64,000 nucleotides of DNA from Streptococcus suis. GTDB lineage: Bacteria; Bacillota; Bacilli; Lactobacillales; Streptococcaceae. Of the stretch, positions 35,261 through 43,372 are shown piece after piece (position 1 is the stretch's first letter; each line of letters opens with the position of its first letter). Below the pieces are notes generated by a model. It did not search any database and was not told where the DNA came from. It saw only the letters and a list, made by a program, of their open reading frames with translations. The translations under genes were made by a program, and so were the position numbers. Location of the stretch: the NCBI RefSeq assembly GCF_019794555.1, contig NZ_JAIMEP010000003.1, positions 62,001 to 126,000 on the forward strand. The letters run 5' to 3'.

Positions 35261-35517
35261 CAGAACACATCCTTTCGTTCAGCCAACAATAAGTGATAAA
35301 GCGTCTCCTTCAACTCTCTATGATTTGCATCTTCTCTGTGTTCATAAAGATAGGCAACCCCGTATAGGATTGCCGTCTTTAGAACTTCTGAATAAATTGA
35401 TTGTCGCAAAATATCTTCACAGAGTTGTTGACTGGTTTCAAGCAATTGCTCAATCAGTCCATCCTCATCATCGTGTTCCACTTTGAGATACTGTTTTGCT
35501 TCTGCTAAACTAACCAT
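35260..35517 (-). CDS. Head-tail connector (gp6-like), 85 aa
   Basis: LAEAKQYLKVEHDDEDGLIEQLL is the hallmark of the gp6-like connector family. Follows the capsid gene by 2 nt. Forms a ring under the portal. Confidence 0.88.
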   Translation of the reverse strand: MVSLAEAKQYLKVEHDDEDGLIEQLLETSQQLCEDILRQSIYSEVLKTAILYGVAYLYEHREDANHRELKETLYHLLLAERKDVF

Positions 35518-35519
35518 AA

Positions 35520-36725
35520 CTACTTAGCCTTTACAGTTAGAGTCTTAACAGCTTCAGGTAGAACTAACTTACCATCCACACGTTGTGAAGCAAGAAAACC
35601 AATCTGTCCATTGTTGGCATAGAGTTCATTCAGACGTTTGAAGGTACGTCCCTGCCGATCTGCAATCCAATAATATGAGAAATCACCAAATGCAATGGCT
35701 TTGTTTCCTGCTTCAGGAAGTGGGGCAAAGGTTGATGTATAATATGGTCGATTTAGAATCAAATCTGGTTGTCCAGCTTGAGTGGATGGCTGCCAAATGT
35801 AATTACCGTTATTGTCCTTGAGTTTACGGATAGCTTTGACAGTCGTATCATGTAAAATCCAAACTGCGTTCTTACGGTATGGGGCAGGGAGAGAATGATA
35901 CAGTTCAATCATGTCGTCAAAGGTAATATCCTTTGTAGCAGTCGTTGGACCTGTAACTTCTGCCTGAGTAAAGATTCCAGTTGGTTTCTTAGAACCATCA
36001 CCAATCAAGAATGCTTTTTCTTCTTCCGTTCCAATACGACGAGCAAATTCAGCTGTCATATAGGATTCAAGGTCAAAAACTGAATCGTTAAGCAACTCTT
36101 CAGAAATACGAATAGCAGTCCCAATCTTATGAGAGTCTAGTGTCACCTGACCAAAGGTTTCTTCTGTTTCAGGATAAAGGCCATTTTCATCCATCCATGA
36201 TGCTGAACCGTGTCCAGTCACAACAGGAATCTTACGCTCACCACTAGAGGTTTTGATGACAGTCGCAAGGCTACGGAAGAAATTCTCTTCTTGTAATCCT
36301 TGAACCAATTTCTTCTCATACTCATCAGGAACAAGATGACCACCTTCGGTATCTTCTCCTACTCGAAGGACGTCTTTAACATCAAAGAAGTGACGCTTAC
36401 GGACACTTGTCCAAAATGTCTTGGCATAGCTATCTGAAGCCACACCTTTCTTTTCCTCTTCAGAAGTCTTGTCATTCAAAACTGTAGTGGGCTGCCCAAT
36501 TAGAGCCTGTGATGCTGGTTGAGAAAGTTCAAGGTCAATCTTTTCTTGTCGCTCCAATCGAGCAATCTCTTGATTGTAGAGGTTGATTTTTGCTTCCATA
36601 TCATCATAGCGTTTGGAATCTTCCTCTGATACCAGTCCGTCTTCTGAGCGAACAGAGTCAAGGAAGGTTTTTGCTTGTTGCCAAGCTAGGTTACGTTTTT
36701 CTTTCAATTCAAGTAATTTAGACAT
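35520..36725 (-). CDS. Major capsid protein (HK97 fold)
   Basis: 401 residues. Residues 1-105 are a charged coiled-coil delta domain (scaffold) removed during maturation; from about 115 the HK97 fold starts (GGHLVPDEYEKKLVQGLQEENFFRSLATV). GDGSKKPTGIF and the C-terminal KTLTVKAK are typical. The protease encoded upstream would cleave the delta domain. Confidence 0.93.
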   Translation of the reverse strand: MSKLLELKEKRNLAWQQAKTFLDSVRSEDGLVSEEDSKRYDDMEAKINLYNQEIARLERQEKIDLELSQPASQALIGQPTTVLNDKTSEEEKKGVASDSYAKTFWTSVRKRHFFDVKDVLRVGEDTEGGHLVPDEYEKKLVQGLQEENFFRSLATVIKTSSGERKIPVVTGHGSASWMDENGLYPETEETFGQVTLDSHKIGTAIRISEELLNDSVFDLESYMTAEFARRIGTEEEKAFLIGDGSKKPTGIFTQAEVTGPTTATKDITFDDMIELYHSLPAPYRKNAVWILHDTTVKAIRKLKDNNGNYIWQPSTQAGQPDLILNRPYYTSTFAPLPEAGNKAIAFGDFSYYWIADRQGRTFKRLNELYANNGQIGFLASQRVDGKLVLPEAVKTLTVKAK

Positions 36726-36743
36726 CAGTTCATATTCCTTTCG

Positions 36744-37439
36744 TTATTTGAGCAAATTCAATCGTTTTTCCAACTGATTGATAGGGATTGTTTTCTTTGG
36801 TTGTTGGACTTCAAGTTTCGCCTGCATTTTTACAAGTAAATCTTGTTGTGCAGTATTTCGACTGAAAGAATAACTCTCGGTGTCCATTCCATGTTCCTCT
36901 TGTTTGTCAAAGAGAATCTTGTCCGCAAAGCCGAGATCAACAGCCTTTTTGGCATTGAACCAAGACTCTGAGTCCATGAGGTGTGATAGCTTGGTTCTTG
37001 AAAGTCCTGTTCTTAATTCATAGGCATTGATGATGGATTCCTTAATCTCTCCCAACATTTCAATGACCTTCTGCATATCCTTGGCTTCACCTTGTGCGAC
37101 TGTCCAAGGATTGTGAATCATCATCATGGCAACTGGACTCATAGAAACCGTTGTACCTGCCATGGCAATGACACTAGCAGCACTTGCGGCTAAGCCATCA
37201 ATTACGACATGGACATCACCTTTGTAATCCATCAACATGTTATAGATTTGAGCCGCCGCAAAAACATCACCCCCTGGACTATTAATCCAGAGGGTGATGT
37301 CTCCACTTCCTGCATGTAAATCATTTTTAAATACTTGTGGCGTGACTTCATCGCCAAACCACGTCTCATCAGCAATCTGTCCTTCAATACGAAGTGTTCG
37401 ACCACTATCATCTTCTGTAAAATTCCAAAACTTATGCAT
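36744..37439 (-). CDS. Prohead ClpP-like protease
   Basis: 231 residues. ClpP/crotonase fold with INSPGGDVFAAAQIYN and DGLAASAASVIAMAG (nucleophilic Ser), then MMMIHNPW (His). Typical phage capsid-maturation protease between portal and capsid genes. Confidence 0.92.
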   Translation of the reverse strand: MHKFWNFTEDDSGRTLRIEGQIADETWFGDEVTPQVFKNDLHAGSGDITLWINSPGGDVFAAAQIYNMLMDYKGDVHVVIDGLAASAASVIAMAGTTVSMSPVAMMMIHNPWTVAQGEAKDMQKVIEMLGEIKESIINAYELRTGLSRTKLSHLMDSESWFNAKKAVDLGFADKILFDKQEEHGMDTESYSFSRNTAQQDLLVKMQAKLEVQQPKKTIPINQLEKRLNLLK

Positions 37440-38715
37440 CCATATCCTCCTCAGATTGAGTTTCTTGTTCTAACGGTGCTTGTTTCATAAAGCCACCCGC
37501 ATCCTTCAGTTTCGTCATGTTTCCATTTATCAAGTAGAGATTGCCTCCTTCCTCATCTGAAAGGAGATTCAAGTCCTCAAGTTCACGAATATCATTCGTC
37601 GACAGCCAGCCATTTTGTCTCCCAATCGCATAGCCATTCATTCTACTCTGATAGTCTCCACGAAGAAGACCATCTACATTGAACTTCACAAAGTAGGTTT
37701 TCTTTTCTTCAGGTAAAAAAAGAGACCTCTTGAAAGCCTGTTCGAGACGAACTACCCAGGGGTCTAAGGTATATTTAACAAATTCTAGAGATTGTTGCTC
37801 AATGTTTGAAAATGAGGATTTCTCCAAGTCACCAACCATATGAGGTGGAATGCGGTAGAGCCTTGCAATTTCATTAATTTGGAATTTTCTAGTTTGGAGA
37901 AACTGGGCTTCTTCAGGTGGAATGCCTATTTGAGTGTATTTCATCCCTTCCTCAAGAACTGCCACTTTATGGGCATTGGTTACCCCATTGTAGACTGCAT
38001 TCCATGAATCTCTCACTCGTTTGGGATCCTTGAGAATCCCTGGATGTTCCAAAACACCACCAGGATTTGCACCATTCTTAAAGAATGATGCACCATAGTT
38101 TTCCGTAGCCAAGGTCATACCGATGGCATTTTTTGCAAGGGCAATTGGAGAATAGCCAATCAATCCATCAAAACCCAGACCTGGAACATGGAGAACATCT
38201 TCTGCTCTCAAGATAGCATCTCCCTTTTCCTTAAAGTTTGGATTTTCTTCTGACTGACGCTTGTATTTGTAGTAGAGCTTACCACTCTCGTCTCGATGAA
38301 CTGACATCTTATCTGGTAAGAGTGGGTAAAGACTGATTACCTGTCCACTCCTATCTCGGATAATCTGGACATAGGCATTGCCCCATATCAGAAGATGGGT
38401 CATCAAGGTTTCTCTAAAGACGAAAGATGACATCTCAGGGTTAGGTTCATCATGTAAGAGAAAATAAAGGGGATGTTCCACCTTCTTCTCCTTTCCAGTT
38501 GCCGTTCTCTCAAATACATGAATGGGTAATGAAGCAACTGCTTCAGCTAAGATACGGACACAAGCATAGACAGCTGTCGTCTGCATAGCTTTAAACTCAT
38601 CCACATTCTCCCCACTGGTCGTTCGTCCAAACAGATAGGAAAAGTCCTGGCCTTCATAACTATTCCGTGGTTTATCCCTAGCACGCTTACGTCCCAGTAA
38701 ATCTAGTAGTCCCAT
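37432..38715 (-). CDS. Portal protein (HK97 family)
   Basis: 427 residues from the ATG at 38715 after AGGAGG. Conserved TAVYACVRILAEAVASLPIHVFER, HVPGLGFDGLIGYSPI and RIPPHMVGDLEKSSFSNIEQQ segments identify the HK97-type portal, the dodecameric channel for DNA packaging. Confidence 0.93.
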   Translation of the reverse strand: MGLLDLLGRKRARDKPRNSYEGQDFSYLFGRTTSGENVDEFKAMQTTAVYACVRILAEAVASLPIHVFERTATGKEKKVEHPLYFLLHDEPNPEMSSFVFRETLMTHLLIWGNAYVQIIRDRSGQVISLYPLLPDKMSVHRDESGKLYYKYKRQSEENPNFKEKGDAILRAEDVLHVPGLGFDGLIGYSPIALAKNAIGMTLATENYGASFFKNGANPGGVLEHPGILKDPKRVRDSWNAVYNGVTNAHKVAVLEEGMKYTQIGIPPEEAQFLQTRKFQINEIARLYRIPPHMVGDLEKSSFSNIEQQSLEFVKYTLDPWVVRLEQAFKRSLFLPEEKKTYFVKFNVDGLLRGDYQSRMNGYAIGRQNGWLSTNDIRELEDLNLLSDEEGGNLYLINGNMTKLKDAGGFMKQAPLEQETQSEEDMDA

Positions 38716-38734
38716 ACTTCCTCCTTTTGAGTAC

Positions 38735-38760
38735 GAAAAAAGCACCTCGATTGAAGTACT
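38735..38760 (-). terminator. Terminator-like hairpin closing cassette 1
   Basis: Minus strand GTACTTC, AATC loop, GAGGTGC (with GU pairs) followed by six T. It lies between the 114-aa gene and the portal start, inside the late operon. Confidence 0.65.
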
Positions 38761-38772
38761 TATCGTTTGTTC

Positions 38773-39117
38773 TTAGATGTTTTTCATCTCTCCTTCTTCA
38801 AGTAGATACCATGTTCTATCACTTTCTTGAAATAGATAAATGTAATCTGCCAGGGTATCCTCTGCCAATTGACTGATGTCACCGATAAAACGATGTTGCT
38901 GGGCATTCCCCTGTAAGTCATCGTGTTCGATCTTATCAAGACTATCTTCAAGCTGAATGATATCACCTTTCTGAAGTAATGCACGAATTTCTTTGCTTGA
39001 TTTAAAGTGTTTCTTTAGAAGTTCCCCAGTGTATTCTGGATATCCTTCATACGCTACCTCGATTGTTTGTGCTGTATGGTTTTTAGTCAATAATCCAATC
39101 CGCGCTTTTGTTGCCAT
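38773..39117 (-). CDS. Cassette 1 small protein, 114 aa
   Basis: Start at the second ATG (39117), preceded by GAGGAG; the upstream ATG at 39150 only re-reads the repeated leader. Acidic in its C-terminal half (LEDSLDKIEHDD, LLEEGE). No family recognised. It sits between terminase and portal, breaking the usual order, and has its own element B promoter and terminator, so it behaves as an inserted accessory gene (moron). A DNA-mimic or anti-defence role is possible but unproven. Confidence 0.7.
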   Translation of the reverse strand: MATKARIGLLTKNHTAQTIEVAYEGYPEYTGELLKKHFKSSKEIRALLQKGDIIQLEDSLDKIEHDDLQGNAQQHRFIGDISQLAEDTLADYIYLFQESDRTWYLLEEGEMKNI

Positions 39118-39148
39118 TGTCTTGTTCTCCTCTTCTTTTGTTGTGTAC

Positions 39149-39184
39149 ATATTAACTCTAAAGAGAAGTATTATCCAGTCATTT
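39149..39184 (-). promoter_or_regulatory. Element B copy 1
   Basis: Minus strand AAATGACTGGATA with TGGATA at 39177-39172, 17-nt spacer containing TTAGAG, TAATAT at 39154-39149. The leader that follows, up to the GAGGAG ribosome site, is almost the same as in copies 2 and 3. Confidence 0.75.
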
Positions 39185-39211
39185 CTGCATTATTTTTGAA
39201 TAAATTTTTAG

Positions 39212-40804
39212 CTAAAAACTCAATATTCCGCGTTCATCATAAACACTTCCTTCATCGGTTTGATGACGAATACAACGGTCCAGTCCCATAATGAGTGCTA
39301 CAATACCGTCAATCTTCTCGACTGACTTTTCCTTGTCAGGCTTGATATTACCAGCAGGGTCTTGTCTCATGACTACGTTTTGTCCCATCCATTTCAGAAC
39401 TGGATGCCCACCATGTTGAATCTTGCCTTCCATCATAAGTTTATAGAGTTCCTTTGATGGTGGACTCATATCCTTGTACCCTTGACCGAAAGGCACCATG
39501 GTCAAGCCCATTCCTTCTAGATTCTGAACCATCTGCGTCGCATTCCAACGGTCATAGGCTATTTCCTTGATATGATAGATTTCCGATAAGTCTTCAATAA
39601 ACTTTTCGATAAACCCATAGTGAACAACATTCCCCTCTGTAGTTTTGATGTATCCCTGACGCTCCCAAACATCATATAGAACATGGTCACGTCGACATCT
39701 CAGTTCCAATGTATCTTCAGGTAGCCAAAAGAAAGGCAGAACGATATAGTTTTCCTCTTCAAATCTAGGAGGGAATACCAAAACAAAAGCCGTTATATCT
39801 GACGTACTAGAAAGGTCTAAACCTGCATAACAGCTACGACCCTTGAGACTTTCATATTGGATAGGATCATTTCCCTTCGCATAAACATGTTCTGGAATCC
39901 AAGCAACACTTGAGCTTGTCCACATATTTAGACGGAGCTGCTTAAAGACATTCTCTTCTGCAGGATTGTCAAGTGCCTGTTGGTAGGCTTCTCTCACACG
40001 GTCAATCCCAATTGTATGCCCTAGTGAAGGGTTGGCCTTGAGCCAGTTGGCTTCATCATTCCAATCATCTTCATCAGATAAACCATAAACCACAGGATAG
40101 AAAGACGTATCCTTCTTTCTACCATTCAGAATATCCAATGCTTTGGTATGTAACTCATAACAGATAGAGTTTCTATCCGTTCCAGCTGTCGTGATAATAA
40201 AAAAGAGGGGTTGTTCCCTTGCGTCTCCTGACCCCTTGGTTAATACATCATACAAATGACGATTAGGCTGAGCGTGGATTTCATCAAAGACCAAGCCAGA
40301 TACGTTTAATCCATGTTTTGTCCCAGTCTCTGCAGAAAGAACTTGGTAAAACCCCGCATTAGAATAATTTACAATACGCTTGGTTGCTCCCATTATCTTT
40401 GATCGCTTTTCCAAAGGGCGACTCATCTGCACCATTTGCTTGGCTACATCAAACACGATTGACGCTTGGTTTCGGTCACAAGCGGCACCATAAACTTCTG
40501 CACTAGCTTCATTATCCGCATATAGTAGATAAAGAGCGATAGCTGCCGCTAGCTCAGACTTGCCATTCTTTTTTGGAATTTCTATATAGGCTGTTAAGAA
40601 TTGGCGATTACCATCTTCCTTGACAATTCCAAATAGATCACGGACAATCTGTTCCTGCCACGGCAACAAATCAAATCGCTTTCCTGCCCACTTGCCTTTG
40701 GTGTGGGAGAGGTTATTGATAAATGTTACTGCCCTATCAGCCTTTGCCTTATCATAGTGTGAGGTTGGAAGCATGAATGGACTTGGTTCATAATGATAGC
40801 TCAT
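39212..40804 (-). CDS. terL: Terminase large subunit
   Basis: 530 residues. N-terminal ATPase part with IEIPKKNGKSELAAAIALY (Walker A-like, residues 70-90), VYGAACDRNQASIVFDVAK and LVFDEIHAQ (Walker B, with Glu). The C-terminal nuclease part includes AGLDLSSTSDITAF (metal-binding Asp). Packages DNA into the prohead using ATP. Confidence 0.95.
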   Translation of the reverse strand: MSYHYEPSPFMLPTSHYDKAKADRAVTFINNLSHTKGKWAGKRFDLLPWQEQIVRDLFGIVKEDGNRQFLTAYIEIPKKNGKSELAAAIALYLLYADNEASAEVYGAACDRNQASIVFDVAKQMVQMSRPLEKRSKIMGATKRIVNYSNAGFYQVLSAETGTKHGLNVSGLVFDEIHAQPNRHLYDVLTKGSGDAREQPLFFIITTAGTDRNSICYELHTKALDILNGRKKDTSFYPVVYGLSDEDDWNDEANWLKANPSLGHTIGIDRVREAYQQALDNPAEENVFKQLRLNMWTSSSVAWIPEHVYAKGNDPIQYESLKGRSCYAGLDLSSTSDITAFVLVFPPRFEEENYIVLPFFWLPEDTLELRCRRDHVLYDVWERQGYIKTTEGNVVHYGFIEKFIEDLSEIYHIKEIAYDRWNATQMVQNLEGMGLTMVPFGQGYKDMSPPSKELYKLMMEGKIQHGGHPVLKWMGQNVVMRQDPAGNIKPDKEKSVEKIDGIVALIMGLDRCIRHQTDEGSVYDERGILSF

Positions 40805-41274
40805 AAAATTCCTCCTAACAAATCTTCCATTTCATCACCAGTACCAACTTCCGCATCCATCGTCGCTAATCGGTTTCGTGCTGATGGTGTCAAACCAAAT
40901 TGTTCACAGAATTTAAGCATGATTTTTAGATTAGTCTGGCTGATAGAGACTTGAGGGACTTGTTGGAGATAGCCATTTGGAGTTTTGATAATGGAGCCAT
41001 GCTTAGATAGGAACTCTTCCGCCTCTTTCCAGCGAGCGTAGGCTTGACAGTAACCTGCAAAAGCAGTCATGTCCATTTCGGTTAAAATTCCCATCTGTTC
41101 GAGAATTTTTCCCATCCGTTTCCACTCCTTCTTTGCATCATCTTCAAGCCACTGTGGGCAACGTGGGGCTTTTTGTTTGGGTTTGACTTCATTCGTAGGG
41201 AGTGGTCGCTTACCAGGATTTCCCTCAAGTATTTTCATATTCGTAGGCTTTGGTTTTCGCCCCCTGATTGCCAC
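40801..41274 (-). CDS. terS: Terminase small subunit (P27 family)
   Basis: 157 residues. RGRKPKPTNMKILEGNPGKRPL start and PQVSISQTNLKIMLKFCEQFGLTPSARNRLA end are diagnostic of the P27 family. Recognises the packaging site. Overlaps terL by 4 nt. Confidence 0.93.
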   Translation of the reverse strand: MAIRGRKPKPTNMKILEGNPGKRPLPTNEVKPKQKAPRCPQWLEDDAKKEWKRMGKILEQMGILTEMDMTAFAGYCQAYARWKEAEEFLSKHGSIIKTPNGYLQQVPQVSISQTNLKIMLKFCEQFGLTPSARNRLATMDAEVGTGDEMEDLLGGIL

Positions 41275-41297
41275 AATCTCACCTCCTTTAGAGTAAG

Positions 41298-41320
41298 AAA
41301 AAAGAACTCATTTCGAGTTC
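41298..41320 (-). terminator. Terminator closing cassette 2
   Basis: Minus strand GAACTC, GAAAT-type loop, GAGTTC, then six T, between the 76-aa gene and terS. Confidence 0.75.
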
Positions 41321-41324
41321 ATTC

Positions 41325-41555
41325 TTAAAGTTCATTAAAGTTATCAAGTACAGCCTGACAAACAGTTCTGTCAATGTCGTCCATGTTATCTATTTCATTC
41401 CCATATCTATATTGGTAGATATATTCACCATCACGTTTTATTGTCAGTATTCTAATCCAAGCACCGTCTATATTCCTTGGGTCTGTTGTGTCTTCACGGA
41501 GAAACTCACAAATGTAATGTCTGTCTCCAACCGTTCGAGTCATAATTTCCCACAT
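41325..41555 (-). CDS. Cassette 2 small protein C, 76 aa
   Basis: Starts at 41555, two nt after the DUF4314 stop. Acidic; no known family, contains an RILTIKRDGEYIYQYRYG beta-rich segment. Last gene of cassette 2. Confidence 0.6.
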   Translation of the reverse strand: MWEIMTRTVGDRHYICEFLREDTTDPRNIDGAWIRILTIKRDGEYIYQYRYGNEIDNMDDIDRTVCQAVLDNFNEL

Positions 41556-41556
41556 C

Positions 41557-41769
41557 TCACATTACCTTTTCTACGATATCAATTCCATACAAAACATTTA
41601 AGCAACTGCCGTTTTCCCACTTAACTAAGAGTGAACCAATGTCGTCTACTCCAATAACTGTACCAAGTGTTCCTTTAGGAACTGGATGTGGGTCATCCAT
41701 TCTAACTAATCTAACCTTAGTCCCAACCGGATAGATTGTCTTTAGGTTATTGAAAATTTTTGCGTCCAT
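41557..41769 (-). CDS. DUF4314-type protein, 70 aa (cassette 2)
   Basis: Start at 41769, one nt after the previous stop and with TTGGAGAA upstream. IYPVGTKVRLVRMDDPHPVPKGTLGTVIGVDDIGSLLVKWENG is the DUF4314 pattern: a small SH3-like barrel. Function unknown but widespread in mobile elements. Confidence 0.75.
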   Translation of the reverse strand: MDAKIFNNLKTIYPVGTKVRLVRMDDPHPVPKGTLGTVIGVDDIGSLLVKWENGSCLNVLYGIDIVEKVM

Positions 41770-41770
41770 G

Positions 41771-42019
41771 TTATTCTCCAATCTTTTCAAATGCCCACTT
41801 AACTGCATGTCCAAAGTCTTCGAATGTTCCTGCTTCTTGATAAATGCGGTCAAATCTGCGTTCAAAGTTTTCAAACTCTTCAAGACTATCAGTCGTTTCG
41901 TAAATCTCAACTTCTGTTCCTTTATATCCATTCGATGCAACGATGACCCAATCTTTGTAAGGAATGATGCTTGCGGTTGCTGGGTAGATGTCGTAAAGTT
42001 TTTCAAGTGTTGTTGTCAT
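41771..42019 (-). CDS. Cassette 2 acidic protein, 82 aa
   Basis: Start at the ATG at 42019 after GAGGAG. Strongly acidic (many Glu/Asp, predicted pI low), no known family. First gene of cassette 2 behind element B copy 2. Acidity, size and cassette position make it a fair candidate for an inhibitor that mimics DNA; this is only inference. Confidence 0.65.
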   Translation of the reverse strand: MTTTLEKLYDIYPATASIIPYKDWVIVASNGYKGTEVEIYETTDSLEEFENFERRFDRIYQEAGTFEDFGHAVKWAFEKIGE

Positions 42020-42050
42020 GGTTTTGTTCTCCTCTTCCTTTGTTGTGTAC

Positions 42051-42086
42051 ATATTAACTCTAAAGGAGACATATATCCAGTCATTT
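42051..42086 (-). promoter_or_regulatory. Element B copy 2
   Basis: TGGATA at 42079-42074 (minus), 17-nt spacer with TTAGAG, TAATAT at 42056-42051. Confidence 0.75.
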
Positions 42087-42091
42087 CTCGA

Positions 42092-43372
42092 TTATTTTGA
42101 AGATAGTTTCGATAATTCTTCGCTTGCTAGAATGGCACATCCAATGGCATAGACAACTGTTACCGTCACACCATTTCCAGCTTGTTTATATAGTTGGGCA
42201 TCAGAGTTTACTGCTTGGGCTTTCTCGAACAAATCATCAGAAAAACCTTGTAGGCGAAAACATTCTCGAGGGGTTAAGCGTCTGATTTTTACAACTCGAT
42301 CATTCCAAACCACAGCACCCATTTGACCACCACAGGAGAGGTTATGGGCAATTCCCTTCCCAACTCTTGCTCGTCTCGTTGGAGAGTTGGGATAGGATAA
42401 ATCCACGGAATCTCCTACCTCTGCAACTTGATAACCTTGCTTCGTACCATTTCTGACCTTGATGCCTTCGAGAACACCATGACGGTCTTGAGAGGTCAAT
42501 GTGAACATTGGCTCATCCTGTTCTTTGAGCCTACGTCCATTTTGACGCTTGTTGATTCGATTGGGTGTCAGAATGGGTTGAATTTCGAGTACTCCAGAAT
42601 TCATCGCAGTCCGTTTTGTAGCTCCAGCAGTATATCGTGCAGTGATACAACGTGCCTCATCTGTCAACTTTGGTTCTGTCAAAGATTGGTCAATTAGATA
42701 AAGACCTGTCTTAGCACCCAGTCCCCCACCCTCACCAACAAGAGTTGTGGCAATTCCACTAGGGTCGTAGACACGGTAGCTTTGCATGCCACCTACAAGT
42801 TGCTTAAGATGGCTACCGCTTTCTCCGCTGATAGGTAGTACTTTGCGTCGACCTCTGCTTCTAAGATGTCCGAGAGTGTAGATGCGTTCTCGATTTTGGG
42901 GAACTCCGTAGTCTTTTGAATTGAACACTTGCCACTCAAGGTCGTACCCTGCTTCATCCAAGATAGAGAGATAGTCGAGATAATCTCGTCCCCCGCCACT
43001 TGATAAAAGTCCCTTAACATTTTCAAGGAGTATCCACTCGGGTTTATCTTCTTCCTCTTGGCTTTGGAGGAGGTCAACAAATGTAAAAAAGAGTCCACTT
43101 CGTTCACCGTATAGTCCTGCTCGCTTCCCTGCGATAGACACATTTTGACAAGGGCTTCCCGCAGTCCATAAATCTGCTTTTGGAAGTTGTGTTGGGTCAA
43201 TGCTTGTGATGTCGTCATGAAACCATTCTCCTTTCGTGTCATACATTGCTTCATAAGATTTTCGTGCAAACTTATCCTTTTCACAGTAACCGATACATTT
43301 GAACCCAGCTAATTCCAAACCACGACGAAAACCACCCACTCCTGCAAAGAAATCAAGAAAAGTTAAGGTCAT
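42092..43372 (-). CDS. Phage DNA (cytosine-5) methyltransferase 2
   Basis: 426 residues. FAGVGG near residue 9, PCQ at 74-76, ENVKGL, QNRERIY, RRLTPRECFRLQGF and the final YKQAGNGVTV. Same family as the prophage 1 enzyme: similar length, RKSY-A-DT-GE region and TRRARVGKG segment. No restriction gene nearby. Probably protects phage DNA from host nucleases. Overlaps the intein-bearing methyltransferase by 4 nt. Confidence 0.92.
   Translation of the reverse strand: MTLTFLDFFAGVGGFRRGLELAGFKCIGYCEKDKFARKSYEAMYDTKGEWFHDDITSIDPTQLPKADLWTAGSPCQNVSIAGKRAGLYGERSGLFFTFVDLLQSQEEEDKPEWILLENVKGLLSSGGGRDYLDYLSILDEAGYDLEWQVFNSKDYGVPQNRERIYTLGHLRSRGRRKVLPISGESGSHLKQLVGGMQSYRVYDPSGIATTLVGEGGGLGAKTGLYLIDQSLTEPKLTDEARCITARYTAGATKRTAMNSGVLEIQPILTPNRINKRQNGRRLKEQDEPMFTLTSQDRHGVLEGIKVRNGTKQGYQVAEVGDSVDLSYPNSPTRRARVGKGIAHNLSCGGQMGAVVWNDRVVKIRRLTPRECFRLQGFSDDLFEKAQAVNSDAQLYKQAGNGVTVTVVYAIGCAILASEELSKLSSK

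Noticed and set aside
41557..42006. 149-aa open frame
   Set aside because: Its first 79 codons are a shadow of the acidic 82-aa gene; the DUF4314 gene starts at 41769.
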